61,940 nucleotides of DNA from Flavobacteriales bacterium UBA4110 (lineage in GTDB: Bacteria > Bacteroidota > Bacteroidia > Flavobacteriales > Weeksellaceae): the NCBI GenBank assembly GCA_002383165.1, contig DFXK01000003.1, positions 132,187 through 194,126 of the forward strand, given 5' to 3'. Numbering within the stretch: position 1 is the first letter of the stretch; each line of letters opens with the position of its first letter. The notes under the pieces were generated by a model. That model saw only the letters and a program-made list of their open reading frames with translations. It ran no database searches and had not been told where the DNA came from. Positions 14,292 to 23,985 of the stretch are shown in pieces. The position numbers were made by a program, and so were the translations under genes.

Positions 14292-16238
14292 ATGTCGGTT
14301 CAACCATATTCACTATTCTCCGATTTTGATATTTATCTTTTCCGTTCAGGAAAACACACCAGGCTTTACGAAAAGTTCGGTTCTCATAAGGTCGAGGTCG
14401 ATGGGGTTTCCGGTGTTTATTTTGCTGTTTGGGCGCCAACAGCCACAGACGTTGCTGTAATGGGGAATTTCAACAATTGGGATTCTTTTTCTCACAAGTT
14501 GGCAGGACGGTGGGATCAATCTGGGATTTGGGAAGGTTTTATTCCCGATTTGGATTTTGGTGAAGTTTACAAGTATGGCATTAGGACAAAAGACGGTGTT
14601 TTATTAGAAAAAGCAGATCCATACGGACTTTGTTTTGAGAATGCTTTGCAGGCGGGATCTGCAGTTTGCACCACTTGGTACGAGTGGCAGGACAAAGACT
14701 GGATGGAAAAACGCTGGCGTTACAACAGCCTCGAAGCTCCAATTTCTGTTTACGAGATGCATCTCGGTTCTTGGATGCGTGACCCAAATAATCCTCAACG
14801 TTTTCTTAGTTATGGCGAGATAGCAGACAAATTAGTTCCTTATCTCAAAGCCATGAATTTTACCCACGTAGAATTTATGCCCGTGATGGAATATCCTTAC
14901 GACCCAAGCTGGGGCTATCAGATTACAGGGTTTTATGCCGCAACTTCCAGATTCGGTGGGCCACAGGAATTGATGTATTTGATTTCTGAACTTCATAAAA
15001 ATAATATCGGTGTTTTTCTGGATTGGGTGCCTTCTCATTTTCCGGGCGATGCCAATGGATTGCATCGTTTCGACGGTTCTTTTTTATACGAACACGAAGA
15101 TCCCAGAAAAGGCTTTCATCCAGATTGGAAATCCTATATTTTCAATTACGGAAGACCAGAGGTCAAATCTTTTCTGATTTCAAATGCGATATTTTGGTTA
15201 GACCGTTACCACGCCGATGGTTTACGTGTGGATGCGGTGACATCTATGTTACATCTCGATTATTCCAGAAACGATGGCGAATGGGAACCGAATATCTACG
15301 GTGGTAACGTCAATCTGGAAGCGAAACAATTTTTACAGGATTTTAATACCGCAGTTTATAAAGAATTTCCAGATGTGCAGACCATTGCAGAAGAAAGCTC
15401 TGATTTTCCAAAACTAACCAAACCTGTCCACGATGACGGAATTGGTTTTGGGATGAAATGGATGATGGGATGGATGCACGATACATTGGACTACTTCAAA
15501 GAAGACCCAATCAATAGAAAATACCATCACAACAAAATCACGTTCACGAGCACCTATATGTATAATGAAAATTATATGATGCCGCTGTCACACGATGAGG
15601 TGGTGCACGGAAAAAGCAGCCTGATTTACAAAATGCCGGGTGACGAGTGGCAGAAGTTTGCCAATCTCCGCGCGATGTATGTCTATATGTTCACCAATCC
15701 GGGAACTAAATTGCTTTTTATGGGAGACGAGTTTGCCCAAACCAACGAATGGAATTTCACAAGTTCCCTCGACTGGCATTTGCTTCAATATTCTGTTCAT
15801 AAAAATCTTCAGGAATTTGTTCGAGATTTGAATCTGATATACAAAACACATCCAGCTTTATATGAACTTCAATTCTCTCCTTATGGCTACGAATGGGTTG
15901 ATGGTGATGACAGAGACAACTCGATTTTTATTTACTTGAGGAAAAGTAAAAATGATAAAGAAGTTTTGATGACCATACTGAATCTTACGCCAAATAGTTT
16001 CGATTACAGAATTGGTATTGATGAAAATACAGGCTGGAAAGTCATCTTGAATTCTGACGAAGGCAAATACAGCGGAAGCGGAGTAGAAGCTGTTATTTCT
16101 CAAAGATTAGATGAAGGCTGGAATAATAGAAAGAATTCAATCATTATCAAATTACCGCCATTATCAGGCTTGATTTTGAAGCAACATAAAGTCATCAAGA
16201 AGTCAAAAATTGCCGACTTTTTGAAACGAAGAAAATAA
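14292..16238 (+). CDS. glgB: 1,4-alpha-glucan branching enzyme
   Basis: 648 residues, close to the usual length for the shorter GlgB group. An N-terminal CBM48 (FAVWAPTATDVAVMGNFNNW, about 40-60) precedes a GH13 catalytic barrel with nucleophile D314 (DGLRVDAV), acid/base E367 (TIAEESSDFP) and the HDEVVHGKSS motif near 434-443. It makes alpha-1,6 branches in glycogen. It is the first gene of glgB-glgA-glgC; glgA starts 19 bases after its stop. Basic C-terminal tail (KKSKIADFLKRRK). An AT-rich stretch at 14160-14290 separates it from the DUF6266-like gene and should contain the operon promoter (TTATCTTGG near 14215 is a weak -7 candidate). Confidence 0.96.
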   Translation: MSVQPYSLFSDFDIYLFRSGKHTRLYEKFGSHKVEVDGVSGVYFAVWAPTATDVAVMGNFNNWDSFSHKLAGRWDQSGIWEGFIPDLDFGEVYKYGIRTKDGVLLEKADPYGLCFENALQAGSAVCTTWYEWQDKDWMEKRWRYNSLEAPISVYEMHLGSWMRDPNNPQRFLSYGEIADKLVPYLKAMNFTHVEFMPVMEYPYDPSWGYQITGFYAATSRFGGPQELMYLISELHKNNIGVFLDWVPSHFPGDANGLHRFDGSFLYEHEDPRKGFHPDWKSYIFNYGRPEVKSFLISNAIFWLDRYHADGLRVDAVTSMLHLDYSRNDGEWEPNIYGGNVNLEAKQFLQDFNTAVYKEFPDVQTIAEESSDFPKLTKPVHDDGIGFGMKWMMGWMHDTLDYFKEDPINRKYHHNKITFTSTYMYNENYMMPLSHDEVVHGKSSLIYKMPGDEWQKFANLRAMYVYMFTNPGTKLLFMGDEFAQTNEWNFTSSLDWHLLQYSVHKNLQEFVRDLNLIYKTHPALYELQFSPYGYEWVDGDDRDNSIFIYLRKSKNDKEVLMTILNLTPNSFDYRIGIDENTGWKVILNSDEGKYSGSGVEAVISQRLDEGWNNRKNSIIIKLPPLSGLILKQHKVIKKSKIADFLKRRK

Positions 16239-16257
16239 TTAGCAAGAAAAAAGATTT

Positions 16258-17664
16258 ATGAAAATATTTCACCTTTCTATGGAATGTTATCCTGTCGCAA
16301 AAGTCGGTGGACTGGCAGATGTGGTAGGAGCTTTGCCCAAGTATCAAAACAAAATGGGACTGGACGCCAAAGTTGTAATGCCTTGGTACAACAAGCCATT
16401 TTTCTATAACCACGATTTTGAGATTGTGTTTGATGGTTTTATTCATCAGTCGTTTCATATGTATCAGGTTCAGGTTTTCAAGGAGAAAAGCAATGTTTTG
16501 GGGTTTGAACTCTATCTGGTGAAAATCCCGGGATTATTGGATAGGGATAATGTTTACGGCTATTGGGATGAGAGCCAGCAGTTCATAGCTTTTCAGCACG
16601 GAGTTTTGCATTGGCTCAGTGCGATGCAGATTCGTCCGGATATTTTGCATTGCCACGATTATCACACAGGACTTGTTCCTTTTATGATTGATAATTGCTA
16701 CGAATTTCATTTTCTGAAGGGCGTCAAAACCATTGGAACCATTCACAATGGCGAATACCAGGGCACTATGGACTGGCAGATGTCCACTTTTCTCCCTCAT
16801 TTTGATGGCTGGAAGTGGGGCCTGCTAGACTGGAATGGCAGGATCAATCCGATGGCGGCAATGATAAAATCTTGCAATGCCTTCAACGCTGTTTCCAGCG
16901 GCTATCTGGAAGAATTATTTTACAACTTCCAGGGCTTGGAACCTCTTATGAACCAAGAACGTCAGAAAGCTTTTGGCATCATCAATGGTATTGATACAGA
17001 AGTCTGGAATCCGGAAACGGATGATATGCTAAAATTCAATTATAATAAAGATTACGCACAAGAAGGCAAATGGGAAAATAAAAAAGTCATTTGTGCAGAA
17101 TATGGCCTGAATCCGAATCTTCCGCTCTTTGGATTTATAGGGAGATTTGCTGGTGAGAAAGGAGCAGATCTTTTGCCGGAAATTGTCCGGAAAAGTATTC
17201 AGGAAACCAATGGCTCCCTTAATATTATTATTTTGGGATCAGGAAATCAACAAATAGAAAACGAACTGAAAACTTTGCAGAGTCAGTTTAATATTAATTT
17301 TGCATTGGATCTTGGCTATAAAGAATATTTATCGCACCAGATCTATGCTTCGGCAGATTTCCTGCTGATGCCAAGCCGTGTGGAACCATGTGGATTGAAC
17401 CAGATGTATTCTATGCGGTATGGAACTATTCCGATTGTACGATATACAGGCGGTTTGAGAGATACAGTTCAAGATATTTCGACTGGCGGTAATGGACTCA
17501 ATTTTACCAATGCTGGTGCAGAGGATACCGTTCATGCTATCAAAAGAGCATTGCATATCTACAGCCAAAAAGATTTGATGAAAGGATTGATTTATAGTAA
17601 TATGTCGTTTGATTTTTCTTGGGAAAAGTCGGCAAAGAAATACTTGGAAATGTATAATTATTGA
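16258..17664 (+). CDS. glgA: Glycogen synthase (ADP-glucose type)
   Basis: 468 residues, GT5 family. The N-terminal substrate motif KVGGLADVVGALP (about 15-27) and the C-terminal catalytic region PSRVEPCGLNQMYSMRYG ... TGGL with the E-x7-E pattern are intact, as is the ribose/ADP site GRFAGEKGADL. It adds glucose from ADP-glucose to glycogen. It follows glgB by 19 bases and precedes glgC by 110 bases; the longer gap before glgC is AT-rich and could hold a second promoter. Confidence 0.96.
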   Translation: MKIFHLSMECYPVAKVGGLADVVGALPKYQNKMGLDAKVVMPWYNKPFFYNHDFEIVFDGFIHQSFHMYQVQVFKEKSNVLGFELYLVKIPGLLDRDNVYGYWDESQQFIAFQHGVLHWLSAMQIRPDILHCHDYHTGLVPFMIDNCYEFHFLKGVKTIGTIHNGEYQGTMDWQMSTFLPHFDGWKWGLLDWNGRINPMAAMIKSCNAFNAVSSGYLEELFYNFQGLEPLMNQERQKAFGIINGIDTEVWNPETDDMLKFNYNKDYAQEGKWENKKVICAEYGLNPNLPLFGFIGRFAGEKGADLLPEIVRKSIQETNGSLNIIILGSGNQQIENELKTLQSQFNINFALDLGYKEYLSHQIYASADFLLMPSRVEPCGLNQMYSMRYGTIPIVRYTGGLRDTVQDISTGGNGLNFTNAGAEDTVHAIKRALHIYSQKDLMKGLIYSNMSFDFSWEKSAKKYLEMYNY

Positions 17665-17774
17665 TTTAAATCTTAATTAAGAAATATTTTTGTTAACATT
17701 GGCTTAATATTTGGCAATATTTCTTAGCTTTATAATATATAATAATAGAAAATTAATATATAACCATCACATTT

Positions 17775-19043
17775 ATGAAAGAAAGTGTAATCTCCATAGT
17801 TTTGGGAGGCGGAAGAGGAACGAGATTGTTTCCATTGACTTATACGAGGTCCAAACCGGCAGTTCCAATTGCAGGGAAATACAGATTAGTGGATATTCCT
17901 ATTTCGAATTGCCTCAATTCTGGACTTAATAGAATTTTGGTACTCACGCAGTTTAATTCTGCTTCTCTTAATTCTCATATTAAAAACTCCTATCATTTTG
18001 ACATCTTTAGCAAGGGTTTTGTGGATATTTTAGCCGCCGAGCAAAATGTAGAAAACGAAAATTGGTATCAGGGAACAGCCGATGCTGTTCGCCAGACTAT
18101 GAAACACCTCGAAAAGTACGAATATGAGTATATCCTGATTCTTTCCGGGGATCAGCTTTATCAGATGGACTTCAAAAAAATGATCGATTTTCATAAAGAT
18201 AATGGCGGAGATATCACTATTGCCACAATTCCGGTAAATGCAAAAGATGCCACAGGTTTTGGAATCATGAAAGCTGACGAAGAAGGTAATATCACTGCCT
18301 TTACCGAAAAACCAAGCCTTGATGTTTTGATGGACTGGAAGTCCGAAACCAGTGAGGAAAGCAAAGCGAATGGCAAAGAGTATCTCGCATCTATGGGAAT
18401 CTATGTATTCAGTAAAAATGTATTAAGAAATCTTTTTGCAGATTATGAAGGCGATGATTTCGGAAAAGATTTCATTCCCGCATCCATTGGAAATCTCAAT
18501 GTACTGAGTTATCAGTATGATGGTTATTGGACAGATATCGGTACTATTGAATCTTTTTACGAAGCCAATCTGGATCTTGCACAAGATCTTCCGCAATTTA
18601 ATCTCTTCAGCTCTAACCCCATTTATACAAGAGCCAGGATGTTACCTCCGACCAAAATCAATGGTTCTTATGTGAGCAAAACAATCTTCGGTGACGGCTG
18701 CATCATTCTTGCAGATAAAATAGAAAATTCTATCATAGGAAACAGAACGAGAGTAGACCGCGGAACAACTATAGTAAATTCCTATGTAATGGGCGCAGAT
18801 TATTATCAAACTGCGCACGAAGTGTCTGATAATGAAATCAGTGGAAAAACCAATATGGGAATAGGGAAGTATTGTTATATTGATATGGCTATTCTGGACA
18901 AAAACTGCTACATCGGTAACAATGTAAGGATCATTGGCGGAAAACATCACCCTGATGGAGATTACGAAACCCATTCCGTCAAAGACGGTATCGTGGTCAT
19001 TAAAAAAAATGCGGTTATACCAGATGGAACGAATATAATGTAA
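17775..19043 (+). CDS. glgC: Glucose-1-phosphate adenylyltransferase
   Basis: 422 residues. The nucleotidyltransferase signature VLGGGRGTRLFPLT is at residues 9-22, PAVPIAGKYRLVDIPISN follows, SGDQLYQMD is the metal/substrate aspartate site, and the C-terminal third has left-handed beta-helix hexapeptides (CYIGNNVRIIGG). It makes ADP-glucose for GlgA and is normally the allosterically controlled step. It completes the glgBAC set; a strong terminator follows 10 bases after the stop. Confidence 0.96.
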   Translation: MKESVISIVLGGGRGTRLFPLTYTRSKPAVPIAGKYRLVDIPISNCLNSGLNRILVLTQFNSASLNSHIKNSYHFDIFSKGFVDILAAEQNVENENWYQGTADAVRQTMKHLEKYEYEYILILSGDQLYQMDFKKMIDFHKDNGGDITIATIPVNAKDATGFGIMKADEEGNITAFTEKPSLDVLMDWKSETSEESKANGKEYLASMGIYVFSKNVLRNLFADYEGDDFGKDFIPASIGNLNVLSYQYDGYWTDIGTIESFYEANLDLAQDLPQFNLFSSNPIYTRARMLPPTKINGSYVSKTIFGDGCIILADKIENSIIGNRTRVDRGTTIVNSYVMGADYYQTAHEVSDNEISGKTNMGIGKYCYIDMAILDKNCYIGNNVRIIGGKHHPDGDYETHSVKDGIVVIKKNAVIPDGTNIM

Positions 19044-19053
19044 TTGCTACCAT

Positions 19054-19087
19054 AATAAACCTTTCGTAATCGGAAGGTTTATTTTTT
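19054..19087 (+). terminator. Rho-independent terminator of glgBAC
   Basis: The perfect 10-bp stem AATAAACCTT (19054-19063) / AAGGTTTATT (19074-19083) is followed by T's. Confidence 0.88.
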
Positions 19088-19135
19088 ATTTTTGGCAAAT
19101 TATTTGTCTTAGAATTTATTCATATATCATAATTA

Positions 19136-19903
19136 ATGAAGAATATTTTTTTATTTATAGGATTTTTATTTTTTTCAACTGTATACGGACAGTTTGATAA
19201 CATCAATGCAGGAGAAGTTTTAAGTTATAGAATTCATTATGGCTTTATTACAGCAGGTAATGCGACGCTTGCCACTACTAGAACATCATATAACGGTCAG
19301 CCAGCATTTTATGTAAAAGGAACAGGGAAAACAAGTGGCACTGCGAAAGCTTTTTTTAAGGTAGAGGACAGTTATGAAAGTTATATCAATACAAGAAAGG
19401 AACCGCTTTTTTATGTCAGAAATGTGGCAGAAGGCAGCTACAGACAGCATTTGCAGACCACCTTTAATCCTAATAATAATTCGCTGGTTTTGGTTGATAA
19501 GATCCATACTGACAGACCCGCAAAAACAGTAAAGGTGCCGGATAATGTCCAGGATATGATGTCATGTTTTTATTATCTCAGAAGCCTGCCATCAGAAAAC
19601 CTGAGAGTAGGTAGTGTAGTGCGAATGAATGTCTGGATCGATGATGAGATTTTTCCGTTTCAGCTGAAAGTTGTAGCGACTGAAAAACTATCCACCAAAT
19701 TTGGTAAGATAGAGTGTTTAAAAATAGTCCCATCTGTAATGAGCGGCAGGGTTTTTAGGGAAAAAGAAGGCGTAACCATGTGGGTTTCTAATGACCAAAA
19801 CAGAGTTCCTATTCTGATAAAAGCCGAACTGGCAGTTGGATCACTGAAAGCAAGCATCGATGGTTATACCAACGTGAAATATCCATTGAATTTTAAAAAA
19901 TAA
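19136..19903 (+). CDS. DUF3108-family periplasmic protein
   Basis: 255 residues with an N-terminal signal peptide (LFIGFLFFSTVYGQ). The body matches DUF3108: GEVLSYRIHYGFITAGNATL at the mature N-terminus, then KVEDSYESYINT and FYYLRSLP, and the late FPFQLKVVATEKL. DUF3108 proteins are small beta-barrel-like periplasmic proteins in many Gram-negatives, with no agreed function. It is monocistronic, between two terminators. Confidence 0.85.
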   Translation: MKNIFLFIGFLFFSTVYGQFDNINAGEVLSYRIHYGFITAGNATLATTRTSYNGQPAFYVKGTGKTSGTAKAFFKVEDSYESYINTRKEPLFYVRNVAEGSYRQHLQTTFNPNNNSLVLVDKIHTDRPAKTVKVPDNVQDMMSCFYYLRSLPSENLRVGSVVRMNVWIDDEIFPFQLKVVATEKLSTKFGKIECLKIVPSVMSGRVFREKEGVTMWVSNDQNRVPILIKAELAVGSLKASIDGYTNVKYPLNFKK

Positions 19904-19911
19904 ATATACTG

Positions 19912-19939
19912 AAATCACTCTTTTATGGGTGATTTTTTG
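19912..19939 (+). terminator. Terminator after the DUF3108 gene
   Basis: AAATCACTC (19912-19920) pairs with GGGTGATTT (19927-19935), one non-canonical pair, then T's. Confidence 0.7.
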
Positions 19940-20015
19940 TTTTGTGGCTAATTATTGTCCTAAGGCAACTTGAGTATATCAGAATAAAATTAACTTTGAT
20001 TTAAAAGAAATTCAA

Positions 20016-20429
20016 ATGAGTAAATTAACAGTAACCGCAGAAATCAATAAACCAATTAATGAGGTTTGGAACGCATTCAATAATCCAGAACATATTATGA
20101 AATGGAACTTTGCCCACAAAAGCTGGGAATGTCCCTCTGCTAAAAATGATTTGACAGTTGGTGGTAAATTAGAAGTAAGAATGCAAGCAAAAGATGGAAG
20201 TTTTGGTTTCGATTTTGTTGGGATTTATGATGAGGTCAAAGAATATCAACTTATCAAATACCATTTGGAAGACCACCGTGAAGTTGAAATTGTTTTTGAA
20301 AAACTGTCTGACGACAAAACAAAAGTGACAGAAAACTTTGATCCCGAAAATCAGAATCCTTTGGAATTCCAAAAAGATGGTTGGCAAGCGATACTGGATA
20401 ATTTCAAGCGTTATTCAGAAAGTATTTAG
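20016..20429 (+). CDS. SRPBCC/AHSA1-family protein
   Basis: 137 residues in the START-like (SRPBCC) fold: INKPINEVWNAFNNPEHIMKW at the N-terminus, VGGKLEVRMQAKDGSFGFDF in the middle and GWQAILDNFKRYSES at the C-terminus. These hydrophobic-cavity proteins bind small ligands or act in stress responses; the specific role is unknown. It sits with two VOC-type (PhnB-like) genes and another SRPBCC gene (22289-22732), a grouping common in flavobacteria. Confidence 0.88.
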   Translation: MSKLTVTAEINKPINEVWNAFNNPEHIMKWNFAHKSWECPSAKNDLTVGGKLEVRMQAKDGSFGFDFVGIYDEVKEYQLIKYHLEDHREVEIVFEKLSDDKTKVTENFDPENQNPLEFQKDGWQAILDNFKRYSESI

Positions 20430-20589
20430 ATTCAACCACAAAAGTTACAAAAGATTGTATCAACTTTTTTAAGCGTTAGCGTCTTTGTAAGCCTTCAAAA
20501 CAGTTTATATTAAAAAAAAACTTTTTGGACTTTGTGTTAAAATTTAGAAATTAACACTAGTCTAAAATATAATTTCAAAAATCTAAAAA

Positions 20590-21444
20590 ATGAACAACAA
20601 TATATTTCCGTGTTTCTGGTTTAACCAAAACGGCGCTGAGGCGGCAGAATTTTATACTTCGATTTTTCAAAATTCAAAAATTACTGTTGACACACCAATG
20701 GTCATTAACATAGAAATTTAAGGTCAGAAATTAATGTTTCTAAATGGAGGTCCAATGTTCCAACCAAATCTCACTTTATCATTAATGATGATGTGTGATT
20801 CAGCAGAAGAAGTGGAAAATTACTACCAAAAATTGGCTGAAAAAGGAAAAGTAATGATGGAGTTGGATGCTTACCCTTGGAGCGAAAAATATGCTTGGGT
20901 AGAAGACCAATATGGTATTTCTTGGCAATTATTTCTGAGTTCTGAAAAAGCAAAACAAAAGTTTTCTCCGGTAATGATGTTTACAGGCGAAAATGCTGGA
21001 AAATGCAAAGAAGCTTTGAATTATTATACCAATATTTTCCCAAATTCTAAAATTGAAGGTGTAATGGAGTATGAAGAAGGTCAAGGCGATGTGGCTGGAA
21101 ATGTGGCGCATTCTCAGTTTATCATCAATGATTATGTGATGATGGCGATGGATAGTTCTCACGACCATAAAGCTCATTTTACCGAAGGAACTTCTATAAC
21201 CATAATGACAAAAGACCAAGAAGAAACCGATTATTATTGGAACGAATTTACGAAAGAAGGCACGGAAAGTATGTGTGGTTGGCTTAAAGACAAATATGGT
21301 TTCAGTTGGCAGATTGTTCCACACAGATTGATTGAACTGACCAATACCCACGAAGTGGAGAAAGCTCAAAAAGCTTTTGGGGCAATGATGAAAATGAAGA
21401 AAATCATCATCAAAGATATCGAAGACGCTTATTACAACTCATAA
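20590..21444 (+). pseudogene. Duplicated VOC (PhnB-like) protein with an in-frame stop
   Basis: From the ATG at 20590 the frame reads MNNNIFPCFWFNQNGAEAAEFY, the typical start of PhnB-like VOC proteins, but a TAA (20719-20721) replaces one codon before GQKLMFLNGGP. The frame then stays open to 21444, containing two VOC units (second begins FSPVMMFTGENAGKCKEALNYY). A start at 20734 could yield the remaining 236 residues without the first strands of unit one. A single base change (AAA to TAA) would explain the stop. It is either a recent pseudogene or a sequence error. Confidence 0.75.
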
Positions 21445-21756
21445 AATAAAAATTTATGGAATCATTAAGGTATCTTGTAATCTAGTGGATGGTTAATTAC
21501 GATGACCCAGCAAAAGTTCAGGAACATTAAAGAATCAAACAATAAAAATTACAAAAGAGTTGAAATATTAAATTGTTTTTCAATATTAAGAAGTTAGGAT
21601 TTACTGAAATATCTTAATCAAAATCAATTTATTGATTTTTTAAATGTTTAAAAATGTATTGCATTTTAATTCCTTAATGATTGATGAAATTAAGATTTAA
21701 ATAGACTCTTACTTTTGTGGTTTTAATAAATAACACAATTCAAAATAAATTAGAAA
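21445..21756. other. Intergenic stretch with unresolved coding scraps
   Basis: 312 bases, AT-rich. Short frames near 21457-21530 (MESLRYLVI then a stop; VNYDDPAKVQEH then a stop) look like the rest of a decayed gene, but I could not identify it. The last 60 bases probably contain the promoter of the next VOC gene. Confidence 0.35.
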
Positions 21757-22194
21757 ATGCCAAAATTAAATTCATACCTCAATTTTGATGGTACAGCAGA
21801 AGAAGCTTTCAAGTTTTATCAATCCGTTTTCGGTGGAGAATTCGTAGGCGGAGTAATGAAAATGGGAAATACGCCAGGAACTGAACATCTTTCCGAAGAT
21901 GAGAAAAACAGAGTAATGCACATTGCATTACCCATTGGAAAAGACCTTTTGATGGCGTCTGATATTGTTCCTTCTATGGGACATAAACTCAATCAAGGAA
22001 ACGGAAATTATATTTCTATTTTCCCAGAAAGCAGAGAAGAAGCAGACCGAATCTTCAACGGACTTTCTGCTGGTGGAGAAATAGAAATGCCAATGGAAGA
22101 CCAGTTTTGGGGCGACTATTTCGGAAGCTTCAAAGATAAATACGGTGTTTATTGGATGGTGAATTACAGCAAAGATTCCGGTTACGAAGGGTAG
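21757..22194 (+). CDS. VOC-family (PhnB-like) protein
   Basis: 145 residues. It begins with the PhnB-like pattern LNSYLNFDGTAEEAFKFYQSVFGGEF and ends with WGDYFGSFKDKYGVYWMVNY. The single unit of about 140 residues is the normal size. VOC proteins bind a metal and act on varied small substrates or have lost catalysis; no substrate can be named. It is followed by a hairpin repeat and an SRPBCC gene. Confidence 0.88.
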   Translation: MPKLNSYLNFDGTAEEAFKFYQSVFGGEFVGGVMKMGNTPGTEHLSEDEKNRVMHIALPIGKDLLMASDIVPSMGHKLNQGNGNYISIFPESREEADRIFNGLSAGGEIEMPMEDQFWGDYFGSFKDKYGVYWMVNYSKDSGYEG

Positions 22195-22203
22195 CAAGAG
22201 TTA

Positions 22204-22267
22204 CTCGCAGATTTAACAAATTTTGCAGATTTTTTAATTATCTGCTAAAATCAGTAATATCTGCGAG
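22204..22267. repeat. Nested palindromic repeat
   Basis: The outer arms CTCGCAGAT (22204-22212) and ATCTGCGAG (22259-22267) enclose a second pair, TTTTGCAGAT / ATCTGCTAAAA. It lies between the VOC and SRPBCC genes and looks like a REP-type element of the genome. Confidence 0.6.
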
Positions 22268-22288
22268 AAATTTAATAATTAAATATTT

Positions 22289-22732
22289 ATGAAAAAAGTG
22301 ACAGCAAAAGCATCTATTGGAATTCAGAAGCCTGTTTCAGAAGTTTTTGAAGCGATTATTAATCCGGAAATAATGCAGAATTATTTCATTTCCAAAGGTT
22401 CCGGAAGAATGGAAACAGATAAGGAAATTTTCTGGTCTTTCCCTGAGTTTGATGGTTCTTATCCATTGACAACGAAAGAAATAATCCCCAATGAAAAAAT
22501 TGTTTTTATCTGGGACCCAAAATCTGTTGTGACCATTGAGTTACAACAGTTAGCTGAAAATAACACATTGATAAAAGTTACGGAAGAAGGGCATAGCAGT
22601 GATGAAAAAGGCATAAAGTGGGCAATCGGTCAAACCGAAGGCTGGGCCAATTTTCTAGCTTGTATGAAAGCGTGGCTGGAATATGGAATCCACTTGAGGA
22701 AAGGTGCTTTCGACTTTATGAAAACTAATTAA
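22289..22732 (+). CDS. SRPBCC/AHSA1-family protein
   Basis: 147 residues. The START-like fold is suggested by ASIGIQKPVSEVFEAIINPEIMQNYF at the start, then FWSFPEFDGSYPLTTKEIIPNEKIVFIW in two pieces of the sheet and GWANFLACMKAWLEYGI in the C-terminal helix. It closes the SRPBCC-VOC-VOC-SRPBCC group. Ligand unknown. Confidence 0.88.
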   Translation: MKKVTAKASIGIQKPVSEVFEAIINPEIMQNYFISKGSGRMETDKEIFWSFPEFDGSYPLTTKEIIPNEKIVFIWDPKSVVTIELQQLAENNTLIKVTEEGHSSDEKGIKWAIGQTEGWANFLACMKAWLEYGIHLRKGAFDFMKTN

Positions 22733-22764
22733 AATAAAAGCTTTGCGATTGCAAAGCTTTTATT
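22733..22764. terminator. Bidirectional terminator
   Basis: A perfect 14-bp stem, AATAAAAGCTTTGC (22733-22746) / GCAAAGCTTTTATT (22751-22764), with loop GATT and A/T tracts at both ends. It serves the convergent SRPBCC (+) and 22769-23395 (-) genes. Confidence 0.9.
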
Positions 22765-22768
22765 ATTT

Positions 22769-23395
22769 CTATTCCTTGATAGGATCAAAATCCGAAAAGA
22801 ATACAGCAGCATCGGAAGATTGATAAGGCTTCTTTTTTAGTAAAATCTCTTCATTGTTTCTAATTTTATAACTGTAAACACTGTCGTTATAGAAGTCGAC
22901 TTTTGCAAAGTTTTCCAATTTGTTATTTCTGAGTCTGAAAAACAAAGTAGTGTTGCTACCCGAAAACATATAAGAATTAATACAGTTTCTCGTAGGATTG
23001 TAATGGAGATTAGGATATTCTTGAGAATTAGTAATGTCAATTAATTTTTGCTGTTTAGGATCAAATAGCAATAGCTTTTCTATCTCATTGGCTCCTCGAG
23101 CAGCTTGGGCAAAAGAAATTTTGATGTCATTATAACCGTCGTTATTTAGATCTTCATCGGTTGTTACATACAAATTGCTTTCTTCTTTTCTGAAATTTCC
23201 AGATTGAATCTGAATCCATTTTTCAGCTGATTTCTTGTATAAAATGAAATCTACAACAGGTTTTTTGTTCTTGTTGCTTTGTGTGATATTGATTTTGTAT
23301 TGATTAGCTTTTATAACTGTTTTTGAATCAGAAAAATATTCATTTTTTTGACTGAAACAAATGTTGAACATTAAAAGAAATAATAATTTGTGCAT
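22769..23395 (-). CDS. Secreted hypothetical protein with EF-hand-like segment
   Basis: 208 residues with a short signal peptide (LLFLLMFNICFSQ). The middle has DLNNDGYNDIKI, a Ca-binding-like DxNxDG repeat seen in FG-GAP and XAC2610-type proteins, followed by FAQAARGANEIEKLLLFDP. It probably acts in the periplasm or outside the cell. No enzyme motif seen. It is monocistronic and ends at the shared terminator. Confidence 0.75.
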   Translation of the reverse strand: MHKLLFLLMFNICFSQKNEYFSDSKTVIKANQYKINITQSNKNKKPVVDFILYKKSAEKWIQIQSGNFRKEESNLYVTTDEDLNNDGYNDIKISFAQAARGANEIEKLLLFDPKQQKLIDITNSQEYPNLHYNPTRNCINSYMFSGSNTTLFFRLRNNKLENFAKVDFYNDSVYSYKIRNNEEILLKKKPYQSSDAAVFFSDFDPIKE

Positions 23396-23458
23396 AAGGT
23401 GTTTTTACAAAGTAATGAAAACTTGTTTTAATGGAGAAATGTTTCTATTGTGCGCAGC

Positions 23459-23569
23459 GCGCCCCGACCTGAGTGGAGCTCTTTTTCTGTCATTGCGATT
23501 GTATAAAAGTTCAACAGATTGCTTCACTTCGTTCGCAATGCCAGAAAAAAGCGGGAACGGAGGGCGGAT
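23459..23569. repeat. Dispersed palindromic element, copy 1
   Basis: The ends GAGTGGAGCTCTTTTT (23471-23486) and AAAAAAGCGGGAACGGAGGG enclose a hairpin built from TTTTTCTGTCATTGCGA and TTCGCAATGCCAGAAAAAA. A second copy with the same ends in reverse orientation but a different hairpin is at 48242-48315. It lies in a gene-less gap before the small protein gene at 23649. Confidence 0.65.
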
Positions 23570-23648
23570 AAAGGCGCCCAAAAAATTATTTAAAGTAAAA
23601 GATTTAAGACTGCGTCTTCCTAAATGTAAAACGTAAAACTTTAAAAAA

Positions 23649-23888
23649 ATGAAAAAAGGAATTTTAGCAATCGCAGGTTTAGCAGCTATCGCTATCATTG
23701 CGAAAAAAGCACAAAAAAGAAAAGCATTTGTAAGAGGAATCTTCGACGAGTATGATGTGAAAGAAAGAACGCCGTTCGGTTTTGCAGACAGAATCAGAAC
23801 GATGAATGACGAAGAATACAACTCTTTGAAAGAAAAAGTGAGAACACAATTCGGAAGAGGCTGCTGCAAACCAAGAACTGCAGAATAA
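23649..23888 (+). CDS. Small hypothetical protein with N-terminal membrane helix
   Basis: 79 residues. Residues 3-18 are hydrophobic (GILAIAGLAAIAIIA), then a very basic segment (KKAQKRKAFVR), then an acidic/polar helix region (MNDEEYNSLKEKVRTQF) and a Cys-Cys near the end (GRGCCKPRTAE). It resembles small membrane-anchored proteins of Chryseobacterium; function unknown. A terminator follows. Confidence 0.7.
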   Translation: MKKGILAIAGLAAIAIIAKKAQKRKAFVRGIFDEYDVKERTPFGFADRIRTMNDEEYNSLKEKVRTQFGRGCCKPRTAE

Positions 23889-23919
23889 TCTTTAGAAAAT
23901 TAAATTAAATTGTTAAGAA

Positions 23920-23950
23920 AAACGGAAAGTGCGAGCTTTCCGTTTTTTTG
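23920..23950 (+). terminator. Rho-independent terminator
   Basis: The perfect stem AAACGGAAAG (23920-23929) / CTTTCCGTTT (23936-23945) is followed by T4. Confidence 0.85.
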
Positions 23951-23985
23951 TTGACGGAAAGTTTTGAAATCATTAAATTTGCTTG